This document shows, piece after piece, positions 45,430-54,366 of a stretch of DNA of 64,000 nt. Origin of the DNA: Bacteroidota bacterium (GTDB taxonomy: Bacteria > Bacteroidota > Bacteroidia > Flavobacteriales_D > Sanyastnellaceae); the NCBI GenBank assembly GCA_027624855.1, contig JAQBTQ010000005.1, positions 52,905 through 116,904 of the forward strand, in the 5' to 3' direction. A program made the position numbers and the translations under genes. Each line of letters opens with the position of its first letter. Within the stretch, counting starts at the first letter, position 1. The notes under the pieces are model-generated. The model did not search any database. It saw only the letters and a list, made by a program, of their open reading frames with translations, and was not told the origin of the DNA.

Positions 45430-46251
45430 ATGCCGATTGTAACACTTACATCTGACTTTGGAACGGATAGTCATTATTTGGCTATTCTGAAAGGGGCGCT
45501 ATTGAAGCAAGTTCCTGATGTTCAGATTGTAGATGTTTCTCATAAAATCAAAAAATTCGACGTCGTTGAAGCTGCATTTATCCTGCGATCGGTATACCAT
45601 GAGTTTCCAGAAAATACCGTTCACCTAATCTGTGTGAGAAGCGAGGAGACCCATGAAACTCCTCATCGATTGGTAGGGTGGAATGGCCAGTATTTCTTGG
45701 GATCTGATACCGGCGTCTTTCGGTTGTTGAATGACGTTCAGCCTGATTTAGTTTTTGATTTTTCCGGATTAAACTTGGATGTAAGCGCACCAACTTTTCC
45801 AGAGAGGGAAGTGTTTATTCCTGCTGCGGCGCATTTGGCAAGAGGAGGCAAACCGGAAATGATCGGAAGGCCAGTAGGCGAATTGAAATACGTTGAACCC
45901 AGAAGAATCAGTTATGAACAGGACTGCTTGGTTGGGCATGTGGTGTTCATTGATGATTACGGAAATGTCATCACAAACATCACCAAGCAGGCGTTTAAAG
46001 ATTTTGGCCGTGGTCGACCTTTTGAAATTCAACTTCGAACGAGTCGCATGTCGATTCGATCCATTGAAGCGAATTACCAGAGTGTTCCAGTTGGAAGAGA
46101 GGTGGCCATTTTCAATTACGGTGGATTACTGGAAATCGCGATGAATAACCACAGTGCTCCCGGAGACCGGGGAGGTGCTGATGCGTTGTTGGGATTGAAA
46201 CGGGACCAAATCATTCGAATCAAATTTGAAGATCAAAGCCAGGTGGGATGA
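45430..46251 (+). CDS. S-adenosylmethionine hydrolase (adenosine-forming, DUF62 family)
   Basis: A 273-residue protein of the SAM hydroxide adenosyltransferase family, related to fluorinase and chlorinase. Motifs: MPIVTLTSDFGTDSHYLAILKGAL (Asp and SAM site), VDVSHKIKKFDVVEAAFIL, NTVHLICVRSEE, GWNGQYFLGSDTGVF and the C-terminal HVVFIDDYGNVITNI and VAIFNYGGLLEIAMNNHSA. Members split SAM into adenosine and methionine; no halogenase-specific loop is evident, so the hydrolase is favoured. The ATG at 45430 gives the exact family N-terminus. Its stop overlaps the next small gene by 4 bp. Confidence 0.92.
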   Translation: MPIVTLTSDFGTDSHYLAILKGALLKQVPDVQIVDVSHKIKKFDVVEAAFILRSVYHEFPENTVHLICVRSEETHETPHRLVGWNGQYFLGSDTGVFRLLNDVQPDLVFDFSGLNLDVSAPTFPEREVFIPAAAHLARGGKPEMIGRPVGELKYVEPRRISYEQDCLVGHVVFIDDYGNVITNITKQAFKDFGRGRPFEIQLRTSRMSIRSIEANYQSVPVGREVAIFNYGGLLEIAMNNHSAPGDRGGADALLGLKRDQIIRIKFEDQSQVG

Positions 46252-46565
46252 AGCTACTTCGAATCGTGAGAATGGAGTTTACTCCAGAAGATGCATTGGA
46301 TTTTGATGCATATTTTGCCACCGTCCGTCCAGCAATATTGCAAATGGAGGGTTGTCATCAAGTGATCTCTCTGGCCGGAATTGACAAGCCTGGATTGCGG
46401 ACCACTTTGAGCATGTGGGAATCCCCCGATGCACTTGAGCGTTACAGGAAATCTGAGCTTTTCGCACAAGTCTGGCCAAAGACCAAAGAGAAATTCGTGG
46501 CCAGTCCCGTCGCATGGAGTTTGGATTGCCCGAATGAGGCTTTAATCGAATCGTTCGCGTTGTAA
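46248..46565 (+). CDS. Small antibiotic-biosynthesis-monooxygenase-like (dimeric alpha-beta barrel) protein
   Basis: A 105-residue protein with the ferredoxin-like pattern of ABM-domain proteins: LLRIVRMEFTPEDALDFDAYFATVRPAILQMEGCHQVISL followed by TTLSMWESPDALERYRKSELFAQVWPKTKEKF. Such proteins dimerise; many are of unknown function and some bind haem or quinones. It is translated with the SAM hydrolase (4-bp overlap) and followed after 13 bp by the gliding ABC transporter gene. No specific substrate can be read. Confidence 0.7.
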   Translation: MKLLRIVRMEFTPEDALDFDAYFATVRPAILQMEGCHQVISLAGIDKPGLRTTLSMWESPDALERYRKSELFAQVWPKTKEKFVASPVAWSLDCPNEALIESFAL

Positions 46566-46578
46566 ATTCGAAGCGAAA

Positions 46579-49062
46579 ATGTTTGCATTAGCACTAAAAG
46601 AATTCCGGGGATTTTTCAGTACACTGTTGGGGTACGTGGTGGTATCGATTTATTTGGTGCTGATTGGTTTAGTGGTTTGGGTTTTTCCAGGACAATGGAA
46701 CATTCTTGATGCAGGGCAGGCCAGTTTAGAAAGTTTTTTCATTTGGGGTCCTTGGGTGATGATTCTGATCATACCGGCAATTACAATGCGCACTTTTTCT
46801 GAGGAGATTCGGTCGGGAACAATGGAGCTGTTGCTGACCAAGCCCATTTCAACGGGTGGAATAGTCGGAGCGAAATATTTAGGTGCATTGGCGGTATTTG
46901 TGATGTCCATCCTTCCAACTCTGATTTTTATCCCGGTGATTGGATGGCTCGGTGAGCCCGAGTGGAATTTTGATGCGGGCGCCATTCGTGGGAGTTACAT
47001 CGGGTTGCTGTTAATTGGAGCATCCTTCATGGCCGTAGGTGTAGCAGTGTCAGCGTGGACTCGGAATCCCTTGGTTTCCTTTTTGATTGGTCTTGTTGTA
47101 TTGGTTTTTGGCTTCATTGGGTTTACTGCGCTCGCCAGTTTTGATTGGCTAGGGACTTGGGATTATGGCTTTAGCCAATTGGGAATGGAGCCACATTATC
47201 GTGCGCTTAGTCGGGGTGTGCTCGCTTCGGGAGATGTCTACTATTTCGCGTTGGTGATTGGTTTCTTTTTGTGGCTTGCGCGGTTTGGATTGGACTCATT
47301 TCAACATGGTAGCCAGCATTTTCTCTTGCGCTGGATCTTGGGGGTAGCGATACAAGGGGTGCTATTCAGCTTGGTCTCCATGGTCGGCTTTAACTGGGAC
47401 TTAACCGAAGAACAGAGATTCACTTTAACTGACGCCACAGTTGATTTGGTTGAAGGGCTTGAAGATGAAGTGTTTGTGACCTGTTATTTAACAGGCGAAT
47501 ACCCTGCGGAATGGAAGCGATTGGAACGTGCCATACGGAGCCAACTCGAGGATTTGTCCTCGATGTCGAATGGTAATATCCGATTTCAATTCATTGACGT
47601 TTATGAAATTGATGATCAACAGACCATAGGACAGAATGAGGAGAAATTGATTGAGCAAGGCTTGCAATATTCGAGGATTGCATTTGTGGAAAATGGTGCG
47701 CAAGCTTTTAAGGTCATTTGGCCGGCAGCGTTGGTTACTTACCAAAATAAAACCGAACCGGTGCAATTTTTTCGCTCCGAAGTTCCGGAGCCTACGGATC
47801 GAATGATTCAAGGATCAATCAATTCGATTGAATATGAATTAACTCGGGCGATTCGCAAGCTCAAACAACTTGAGAAACCTCGGATTGCTATCATTGAAGG
47901 GCATGGTGAATTGGATGAAGCTGAATTTGCTGATTTCACAATGGATTTGGAAACGGATTATGAGGTGTACAGAGTAGAGATAGGCGGGCAGGTAGGAATG
48001 CTATCGGAGCGAATTGAAGGGATGAGTAGGAGGGTAAATCGATACGATTTGGTAATCATCGCTAAGCCTGATTCAGCCATTGATGCCAAGGATCAGGTGA
48101 TCATTGATCAATTCATCATGAACGGTGGAAAGGCGCTTTGGCTAGTGGATCCGATTCGGGTTGATTTGGATAGCCTAGCAGCGAACCAAATGACCATGGG
48201 CGTGACCAATGAATTGGGCATTTATGATCAACTCTTCCAATATGGGGTGCGGTTCAATCGGAATTTGGTGATCGACCTCCAATGCGCGCCCATCGTTATG
48301 GGAGCAGGGCCTATGGGAAATCAAGAGAATTGGCAAATCTTCGATTGGTACTTTGCCCCCGTAGTTCTCCCATTTGGCATTCAACATCCAATCACCACCA
48401 ATTTGGACCCCATCAAATTCGATTTTGCCTCTCGGTTGGATACGGTTCAGACGGATGGGGATTTGAAAAAGACGGTATTGTTGGCTTCATCTGAGCTTTC
48501 CAAAGAATACAAATCTCCAATTAGGGTTTCGAGCAATATTGTTCAATTGGAGCCCGAGTACTTTACTGAATACAGTCTTCCAAATCAGCCGCTCGCGGTC
48601 TTAATCGAAGGGGAGTTTCGTTCAGCTTTTGAGCATCGACTTCCTGATACCCTGAAAAATGATACCGACTTTGCATTTCAAACCAAAAGTGTGCCCACCG
48701 CGCAAATCATGATTGGTGATGGGGACATTGCAAGGAATCAAGTGCGCTATGGACCCAATGGTCCGATGATCTTGCCTTTGGGCTATGAACGAATGCCTCA
48801 AGACCCTCAAAATGGTCGTGTGCTGTATGACAACAAAGAGTTTTTAAGGAATGCGGTGAGCTACCTTCTCGACGAGACAGCCGCAATTTCAGTGCGATCT
48901 CGGACGATTACCCTGCGTCCACTGAATGAGATGAAAGTCAAAAATGAACGCGTCATGTGGCAATCCTTTGCTATGATTTTTCCGATTCTCATTATTGGAT
49001 GCATGGGATTGATTTTCGTGTACCGAAGAAAGCATCGTTTCAGTAAGAAATTCACTGTGTGA
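46579..49062 (+). CDS. gldFG: Fused GldF-GldG gliding-type ABC transporter protein
   Basis: An 827-residue protein that joins two normally separate proteins. Residues 1-240 are a GldF-like ABC-2 permease with about six helices (MFALALKEFRGFFSTLLGYVVVSI, TFSEEIRSGTMELLLTKPIS, GASFMAVGVAVSAWTRN). From about 250 on is GldG: a membrane helix, the ABC_transp_aux domain (RFTLTDATVDLVEGLEDEVFVTCYLTGE, IAIIEGHGELDE, LWLVDPIRVD) and a C-terminal helix before a basic tail (FVYRRKHRFSKKF). In Flavobacterium GldA, GldF and GldG form an ABC transporter linked to gliding motility. No in-frame stop or start signal marks the joint. The ATPase GldA is not in the window. Confidence 0.9.
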   Translation: MFALALKEFRGFFSTLLGYVVVSIYLVLIGLVVWVFPGQWNILDAGQASLESFFIWGPWVMILIIPAITMRTFSEEIRSGTMELLLTKPISTGGIVGAKYLGALAVFVMSILPTLIFIPVIGWLGEPEWNFDAGAIRGSYIGLLLIGASFMAVGVAVSAWTRNPLVSFLIGLVVLVFGFIGFTALASFDWLGTWDYGFSQLGMEPHYRALSRGVLASGDVYYFALVIGFFLWLARFGLDSFQHGSQHFLLRWILGVAIQGVLFSLVSMVGFNWDLTEEQRFTLTDATVDLVEGLEDEVFVTCYLTGEYPAEWKRLERAIRSQLEDLSSMSNGNIRFQFIDVYEIDDQQTIGQNEEKLIEQGLQYSRIAFVENGAQAFKVIWPAALVTYQNKTEPVQFFRSEVPEPTDRMIQGSINSIEYELTRAIRKLKQLEKPRIAIIEGHGELDEAEFADFTMDLETDYEVYRVEIGGQVGMLSERIEGMSRRVNRYDLVIIAKPDSAIDAKDQVIIDQFIMNGGKALWLVDPIRVDLDSLAANQMTMGVTNELGIYDQLFQYGVRFNRNLVIDLQCAPIVMGAGPMGNQENWQIFDWYFAPVVLPFGIQHPITTNLDPIKFDFASRLDTVQTDGDLKKTVLLASSELSKEYKSPIRVSSNIVQLEPEYFTEYSLPNQPLAVLIEGEFRSAFEHRLPDTLKNDTDFAFQTKSVPTAQIMIGDGDIARNQVRYGPNGPMILPLGYERMPQDPQNGRVLYDNKEFLRNAVSYLLDETAAISVRSRTITLRPLNEMKVKNERVMWQSFAMIFPILIIGCMGLIFVYRRKHRFSKKFTV

Positions 49063-49080
49063 ATTCCAAGCCATTGACCC

Positions 49081-50088
49081 ATGAATAAGAATTTGAGGCT
49101 TTTTTATCTTTTGTTGATTGTTACCCTAACTGCAGCGGTCATTCGATTTTATCAGAATGAAGAGACAGGGGAGTTGCGTGCGGTCGATGCTGCTGATTTC
49201 GCCATTTCTGACACGGCCTCTGTCAATCGAATTTTCATAGCGGATAAGGACGGAAACACAGCCCTTTTGGAGCGCACTGATGATCGCTATTGGAGTCTAA
49301 ATGGGAGATACAAAGCGAGAAAGGATGCGACTGATTTATTGCTGAAAACATTCCTTAGGGCGCGGATCAAAAGTCCTGTGCCACGAGCTGAGTTAGATAA
49401 TGTAAATCGATTGCTCGCAGGAAGAGGGAAGAAAGTGGAAATCTACCAAGGGCAAGAAAAACCTTCGAAAATTTGGTACATCGGCACGTCCACCCAAAAT
49501 CACACAGGAACGCACATGGTGCTCGGTGATGATAACGGAGGCATTGCTGATGAACCTTTCATCATCCATATGGAGGGGTTTACTGGTTTCTTGTCGACGA
49601 GGTTTTTTACCGATGAACGAGAGTGGAGGTACACCGGTGTCTTTGATTATCCAGGAGATCAGCTGCGAAAAGTAGAACTCGTTAAAAGAGATTCCATGGA
49701 TAGGGTTGTGATGATGGAATTAGGCAGCAATCGGATGTTGGAGGTAAGTGGCGCTCAATTGTTGACAAGACAAGACACGATTTTCTGGCAAGACAAATTC
49801 AATTTGTTCAAAAAAGTCCACCTGGAAACCTACAATAATCACCTGACTGAAAGTGGCGTTGATAGCATATTAAACCAAGCAAAACCCGCATTTACCTTGC
49901 GGGCTTGGACTGCTCAGGACACCGTTCCAAATGAAATCGATTTGTATTGGAAGCGTCCGATCACAGACACCTATGATGACAACGGCATAAAGAACGAATG
50001 GGATGGATCGAGAATGTATGCACACTACAAAGGCGAAATTGTGCTTGTACAACGATTTGTTTTCGATCCCTTGCTCGAAGGATTATGA
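49081..50088 (+). CDS. DUF4340-like partner of GldG
   Basis: A 335-residue protein with an N-terminal membrane anchor (LRLFYLLLIVTLTAAVIRF) and a periplasmic region made of strands typical of DUF4340: SVNRIFIADKDGNTALLERTDDRYWSLNGRYKARKD, NVNRLLAGRGKKVEIYQG, THMVLGDDNGG and LSTRFFTDERE. DUF4340 proteins frequently lie beside ABC_transp_aux (GldG-like) genes, as here, 18 bp after the fusion gene. A role in the same envelope complex is likely, but the molecular function is unknown. It converges on the glycosyltransferase gene with a 6-bp overlap. Confidence 0.75.
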   Translation: MNKNLRLFYLLLIVTLTAAVIRFYQNEETGELRAVDAADFAISDTASVNRIFIADKDGNTALLERTDDRYWSLNGRYKARKDATDLLLKTFLRARIKSPVPRAELDNVNRLLAGRGKKVEIYQGQEKPSKIWYIGTSTQNHTGTHMVLGDDNGGIADEPFIIHMEGFTGFLSTRFFTDEREWRYTGVFDYPGDQLRKVELVKRDSMDRVVMMELGSNRMLEVSGAQLLTRQDTIFWQDKFNLFKKVHLETYNNHLTESGVDSILNQAKPAFTLRAWTAQDTVPNEIDLYWKRPITDTYDDNGIKNEWDGSRMYAHYKGEIVLVQRFVFDPLLEGL

Positions 50089-51201
50089 AGCGTCCAGCGC
50101 TTTTGCTACAAATGATTGCCAGGAAAATCCTTCCTTCCATGAATCAATTTCCATTTGATTGATCTCTGAAGGGATCAATGCTTTGGACAACGTATTGGCT
50201 AGTTCTTCTGGCTGAGCAGGATTGCACAAAAAGCCCAAAGGGTTCCGATTGAAATATTCAGTCAGCCCTCCAACTTTGGTGACGACCGTTTTTTTCTGGT
50301 AATGCATGGCCAGGGCCGTAACTCCGCTTTGCGATGCGCTGCGATACGGCAGACAAACCACATTTGAAGCACTGAAAAACAATGGTACCCTTTCTTCAGG
50401 AATGAATGATTGATGGAGGTGTATGTGATTTGAAAGTCCTGTCTTGTCAATGATTCCTTGGTATTTTGACCAAGATTCGTAGCACTCTCCAGCAATCAAT
50501 AAGTGCACATTTGATTGATTTTTCTTCAAGAGCTCAAAAGCCAGAATCAGGTCTTCTAGTCCTTTGTAAGGTCGAATCAATCCAAAAAATAAGATTACTT
50601 CGACATCCAGTGGCAGCCCTAAGGCTTCTCTTGCGCTATTTTGATCAATTCCAGCAGGAAAATGAGAATAGATGGGGTGAAACAATTCCTTCACAGGGAG
50701 TTCATCATTTCTTTGGCTGACAGAAGCATGGACCGCGCGACTCAATGTCCACGCTTCATCAATGTTTTCCAGAAACCTGTTGTTCCATCGTGATTCAAAC
50801 CATTTGGCCTCATGCGATTGAGCGTTATGAAGGAGTCCAACGATGCGGAGACTCGGAAGCTTTTTTTTGGTTCTTCTGGCAATGCCGATCAGAGAAGGTG
50901 CCAAAAAAGCCTGCCAGAATGGAATGATCAACAGATCCGGGGACCAATCAATGAGCTCACGACTGCATTTGTCCCAACTCGGTGGCCAAATGGAATCAAT
51001 CATTGGTTTAGCATGAAGTTTCGGGGGACTCGTCGGATCAATTTGGCTCGTTCCAGGGAAAAGCAACCGGGGATATTGCCTAGAGTAATTGACGGTCAAC
51101 AAATCATGACCTTCAGCCATGAGGGTCAATCCCAATTGTTCGTTGAATTGGGCAATTCCTCCGCGATATGGAGGGAAAACAGATGCCATTGCAATCCTCA
51201 T
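50083..51201 (-). CDS. Family 4 glycosyltransferase (GT-B fold)
   Basis: A 372-residue GT-B enzyme. The N-terminal domain begins MRIAMASVFPPYRGGIAQFNEQLGLTL, the glycine-rich acceptor side of GT4 enzymes. The C-terminal donor domain has EVILFFGLIRPYKGLEDLILAF, LLIAGECYESW, FIPEERVPLFFSASNVVCLPYRSASQSGVTALAM (E-x7-E-like region, first Glu not obvious) and VTKVGGLTEYF. Donor and acceptor cannot be told; it probably builds a surface polysaccharide or glycoconjugate. I chose the ATG at 51201 for the family N-terminus. It stands alone, divergent from paaJ. Confidence 0.85.
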   Translation of the reverse strand: MRIAMASVFPPYRGGIAQFNEQLGLTLMAEGHDLLTVNYSRQYPRLLFPGTSQIDPTSPPKLHAKPMIDSIWPPSWDKCSRELIDWSPDLLIIPFWQAFLAPSLIGIARRTKKKLPSLRIVGLLHNAQSHEAKWFESRWNNRFLENIDEAWTLSRAVHASVSQRNDELPVKELFHPIYSHFPAGIDQNSAREALGLPLDVEVILFFGLIRPYKGLEDLILAFELLKKNQSNVHLLIAGECYESWSKYQGIIDKTGLSNHIHLHQSFIPEERVPLFFSASNVVCLPYRSASQSGVTALAMHYQKKTVVTKVGGLTEYFNRNPLGFLCNPAQPEELANTLSKALIPSEINQMEIDSWKEGFSWQSFVAKALDAS

Positions 51202-51248
51202 ATTGCAAAATAGCACCATATCACAGGACGAAAGGAATGGCATCCTTT

Positions 51249-51256
51249 TATCTTTG
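51249..51256 (+). promoter_or_regulatory. -7 box before the thiolase gene
   Basis: TATCTTTG, a perfect TAnnTTTG match, lies 19 nt before the thiolase ATG. I find no matching -33 TTG at the right distance. Confidence 0.4.
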
Positions 51257-51275
51257 ACCGAAGTACGGTTGAAAA

Positions 51276-52481
51276 ATGGATGCATTCATCATAGATGGGG
51301 TGAGGACTCCGATAGGAAATTTTGGTGGTTCGTTGGCACCAATTCGAACGGATGATTTGGCTTCGATGCCATTGAAACGGATTCTGGATCAACACCCCAA
51401 CCTCGATCCTACATTGATTGGTGATGTGATTTTAGGTTGTGCCAATCAAGCAGGCGAAGACAACCGAAATGTAGGTCGAATGGCTTCCCTTCTGGCAGGA
51501 ATCCCACCTTCGGTTCCAGGTGTTACTATCAATCGTTTGTGTGCATCCGGAATGGGAGCCGCAATTCATGCGGCACGAATGGTTCATTGTCAGGATGCAG
51601 GGTATGTCCTTGCCGGCGGGGTCGAACATATGACCCGCGGACCGTGGGTGATTTCCAAGGCTTCGAGTCCTTTTGGCAGAGACAGCGAAATGTTCGACAC
51701 GAGTTTTGGGTGGAGGTTCATTAATCCTCGTCTTGAAGCCCTTTATGGAGTAGATGGGATGGGGCAAACGGCTGAAAATTTGGTAGATCAATATGGAATC
51801 AGCCGAGAAGATCAAGATCGATTCGCCGCATGGTCGCAGAATAAAGCAGCGTCATCTCAAGCGCTTCGGGCAGAAGAAATGATGGAGGTGAGGATTCCAC
51901 GAAGGAAACAAGAAGACTTAGTTTTTGCTGAAGATGAGTTCATCAAGCCCAATACCAGCGCAGAAGTATTGGCTAAACTTCGTCCCGCTTTTCGTGCCGA
52001 AGGTGGTAGCGTCACTGCTGGCAATTCGTCGGGTTTGAATGATGGCGCGGCTTCATTACTCATAGCCAATGAGTCTGGAATCAAGCGTGCTTCATTAAAT
52101 CCCATGACTCAAATTTTGTCGAGTGCAGTGGTGGGTGTAGAGCCCAGAATCATGGGAATTGGGCCAGTCGAAGCTTCAAGACGAGCCTTGGAGAAAGCCA
52201 ATTTGTCCATGGACGATATGGATTTGATTGAATTGAATGAGGCGTTTGCTGCGCAGTCATTGGCCTGCATTCGAGCCTGGGGTTTGGATGATTTAGATGA
52301 ACGAATCAACCCTCGTGGAGGGGCCATCGCTTTAGGACATCCCTTGGGTATGACCGGGGCACGTTTGCTCTTGACCGCATCAAAGCAACTTATTCGATCC
52401 AATAAAAAATACGCTTTGGTAACCTTGTGTGTAGGTGTTGGTCAAGGGTATGCTGCTGTATTAAGAAATGCTAGAATCTGA
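51276..52481 (+). CDS. paaJ: 3-oxoadipyl-CoA/acetyl-CoA thiolase (PaaJ/PcaF type)
   Basis: A 401-residue thiolase. Catalytic motifs: NRLCASGMGAAIHAA (active-site Cys near 90), NEAFAAQSLA, GGAIALGHPLGMTGARL (His) and TLCVGVGQGYA (second Cys). Several stretches are diagnostic of the PaaJ/PcaF branch: GCANQAGEDNRNVGRMASLLAGIP, FDTSFGWRFINP and YGVDGMGQTAENL. Such enzymes release acetyl-CoA from 3-oxoadipyl-CoA in phenylacetate or beta-ketoadipate breakdown; generic beta-oxidation is possible. No other paa genes except the adjacent paaY-like gene are in view. Confidence 0.85.
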   Translation: MDAFIIDGVRTPIGNFGGSLAPIRTDDLASMPLKRILDQHPNLDPTLIGDVILGCANQAGEDNRNVGRMASLLAGIPPSVPGVTINRLCASGMGAAIHAARMVHCQDAGYVLAGGVEHMTRGPWVISKASSPFGRDSEMFDTSFGWRFINPRLEALYGVDGMGQTAENLVDQYGISREDQDRFAAWSQNKAASSQALRAEEMMEVRIPRRKQEDLVFAEDEFIKPNTSAEVLAKLRPAFRAEGGSVTAGNSSGLNDGAASLLIANESGIKRASLNPMTQILSSAVVGVEPRIMGIGPVEASRRALEKANLSMDDMDLIELNEAFAAQSLACIRAWGLDDLDERINPRGGAIALGHPLGMTGARLLLTASKQLIRSNKKYALVTLCVGVGQGYAAVLRNARI

Positions 52482-52483
52482 CC

Positions 52484-53086
52484 ATGATTCAATCCTTTAA
52501 GAGCATGGTGCCCGTAATCGATGAATCGTCATTTATTCATCCATTGGCTGTCGTAATAGGCCATGTTACCATCGGACCTAATTGCTACATTGGGCCAGGT
52601 GCAGTCTTACGAGGTGACTGGGGAAAAATCATCCTACATGCGGGATGCAATGTGCAGGAAAATGCAGTCATTCACATGTTTCCGCAAGAGCAGGTCGTGT
52701 TGAATGAAGGAGCCCATATCGGGCACGGTGCGATGATTCATGGGGCATGGATTGGAGAACAAGTCATGGTGGGCATTAACTCGGTGGTGCTCGATGAAGT
52801 TGTCATCCAAAAAGAAAGCATTGTTGGTGCCCTTTCCTTGGTAAAGGCCAAATCACATTGGAAGCCACGAAGCTTGATTGTTGGTAATCCAGCAACGTTA
52901 AAAGGGACGGTTTCAGATGAAATGATTGAACACAAAATAGAAGGGACGCGACTGTACCAAAATCTCCCTCAAGACATGCATCAGTTTAGTGAAGAAGTTC
53001 AGCCACTTAGGGACGGGACCACGTCGCGACCAGAGGACTTCCCGACGTTTGATACGTGGCATAATCGAAAGTCCAATCGTGGGTAG
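52484..53086 (+). CDS. paaY: PaaY-like thioesterase / gamma-carbonic-anhydrase-fold protein
   Basis: A 200-residue left-handed beta-helix protein with hexapeptide repeats: HPLAVVIGHVTIGPNCYIGPGAVLRGDWG, NVQENAVIHMFPQE, EGAHIGHGAMIHGAWIG and VVIQKESIVGALSLV. Metal-type histidines appear in HMF, GHG and IHG. The closing helix (MIEHKIEGTRLYQNL) matches PaaY, a thioesterase that clears dead-end CoA thioesters in phenylacetate breakdown. It begins 2 bp after paaJ, which supports this name over a general carbonic anhydrase; that alternative cannot be excluded. A later ATG at 52505 (MVPVIDES) may be the real start. Confidence 0.75.
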   Translation: MIQSFKSMVPVIDESSFIHPLAVVIGHVTIGPNCYIGPGAVLRGDWGKIILHAGCNVQENAVIHMFPQEQVVLNEGAHIGHGAMIHGAWIGEQVMVGINSVVLDEVVIQKESIVGALSLVKAKSHWKPRSLIVGNPATLKGTVSDEMIEHKIEGTRLYQNLPQDMHQFSEEVQPLRDGTTSRPEDFPTFDTWHNRKSNRG

Positions 53087-53858
53087 ATCAGGAAATCGTC
53101 GGGTTCAGTTTAAGGAGTTTGAGGTTCACGACGAAAAATCAGCGATGAAAGTGGGCACCGATGCACTGCTTTTGGGATCATGGTCCAAAGTGGAGGAGGC
53201 GAGCATGATAGCTGACATTGGATGTGGATGTGGCATCGTCGCACTTATGGTGGCGCAACGAGCTAAAAATGCTCTTGTAATTGGCATCGAATTGGAGCCC
53301 AAAGCCGCATCAGAAGCTGCTGAAAACATCCGAAATAGCCCTTGGAGCGACCGAGTGCAAGTGGTCCAAAGTTCGATTCAAGAATTCGCCAAAAACCAGG
53401 AGCTTCACGGTCGTTTTGATGTTTTGGTCAGCAATCCACCTTTTTTTAAAAATCATCCCAAATCGCCCCAATTGGAACGCAATTTGGCTCGCCATGATGA
53501 TTCGTTGCCTATCGAGGTGCTTCTAAGTGTAGCAGATCAGTTGCTAAAAGAGGAGGGGTTTTTGGATTTGATTTGGCCTTCGGATCGATGGGACGAGTTA
53601 AAGGCTATGTCCGAATCGTTAGGATTCGCCCTGTTAACAAGGATTGGAGTAAAGGGAAACACCGATGGAGAAATACGTCGGTTTCTGTGCAGATGGCAGA
53701 AAAGAAGTCCACTAAGCGCAGCTGTAGGAGCTCAAATGGATTTGAATGAGGAGTTGGTCATTGAAACCAATCAGCGCATCAACGGAGTTCCGATACTTTC
53801 CGAAGATTACATGGAACTGTTGGATGCGTACGTTAGGTATTGGCCAAGTGCCCGTTGA
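53079..53858 (+). CDS. tRNA1(Val) A37 N6-methyltransferase (TrmN6/YfiC family)
   Basis: A methyltransferase of about 259 residues. The N-terminus FKEFEVHDEKSAMKVGTDALLLGSW, the SAM motif IADIGCGCGIVALMVAQR and the catalytic FDVLVSNPPFFKNHPKSP (NPPF for N6-adenine methylation) are typical of YfiC/TrmN6, which modifies A37 of tRNA-Val. No ATG precedes the conserved region at a suitable place; a GTG at 53079, overlapping the end of paaY by 8 bp, gives a normal length (family about 240 residues). A longer frame upstream overlaps paaY extensively and is unlikely. Confidence 0.85.
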   Translation: MGRSGNRRVQFKEFEVHDEKSAMKVGTDALLLGSWSKVEEASMIADIGCGCGIVALMVAQRAKNALVIGIELEPKAASEAAENIRNSPWSDRVQVVQSSIQEFAKNQELHGRFDVLVSNPPFFKNHPKSPQLERNLARHDDSLPIEVLLSVADQLLKEEGFLDLIWPSDRWDELKAMSESLGFALLTRIGVKGNTDGEIRRFLCRWQKRSPLSAAVGAQMDLNEELVIETNQRINGVPILSEDYMELLDAYVRYWPSAR

Positions 53859-53860
53859 GA

Positions 53861-54250
53861 TCAGGCTCCAAGAACTTGCTTGAGGCGATCAACTTGCGCT
53901 GACCACAACTCTTTTGAGTCTTCAATTTCATCTTCCTCAGCAAAATCGGTGATGACAAGTGCGGTATCACCTGTTAGATCGTCGATTTTAATTCTGAATT
54001 CAAAAAAGTTGCTCGTGCCTTCTTCTTCATCCTCTAGCCAGCGGAATTTCACAAATTCATCTCTTTTCTTAGTGATCAATCGAGCACTTTCTTCGCTGCC
54101 ATCCCACATGAAGATGTGAACGTCTTTTTTGATATTGACGTCATCACAAAACCATTCTGAAAGTCCACTCGGTGTGCTGAAGATGTTGAACAACACCCCT
54201 TTGGAACTATTGATTGGAAATTCAATTTGGAATCTTACTTTCTCCATCAT
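53861..54250 (-). CDS. START-like (SRPBCC/AHSA1) domain protein
   Basis: A 129-residue protein that is one START-like domain: KVRFQIEFPINSSKGVLFNIFSTPSGLSEWFCDDVN, VHIFMWDGSEESARL, FVKFRWLEDEEEGTSNFFEFRI, TALVITDFAEEDE and the closing helix. Proteins of this form are near-universal in Bacteroidota and bind unknown hydrophobic ligands or protein partners, as AHSA1 does with Hsp90. The second ATG (54247) gives the usual N-terminus. Converges on the trmN6-like gene with 2 bp between stops. Confidence 0.85.
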   Translation of the reverse strand: MMEKVRFQIEFPINSSKGVLFNIFSTPSGLSEWFCDDVNIKKDVHIFMWDGSEESARLITKKRDEFVKFRWLEDEEEGTSNFFEFRIKIDDLTGDTALVITDFAEEDEIEDSKELWSAQVDRLKQVLGA

Positions 54251-54324
54251 GCCTTAACTCAGGGTAAGCAATATACGGCGATTATTTCGTACGCAATGAT
54301 GATTTAGCTTTTTATGGCCAAGGA

Positions 54325-54357
54325 TTGCCTACAGTCAAATTCAAGTCATTATATTTG
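54325..54357 (+). promoter_or_regulatory. tRNA promoter
   Basis: TTG (-33) followed after 22 nt by TATATTTG (-7), an exact TAnnTTTG match, ending 9 nt before the tRNA 5' end. Confidence 0.7.
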
Positions 54358-54366
54358 CGCCCGCTC

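Noticed and set aside
52989..53078. Longer N-terminus for the TrmN6-like methyltransferase
   Set aside because: It lies inside the paaY gene in another frame; the GTG at 53079 gives the family length.
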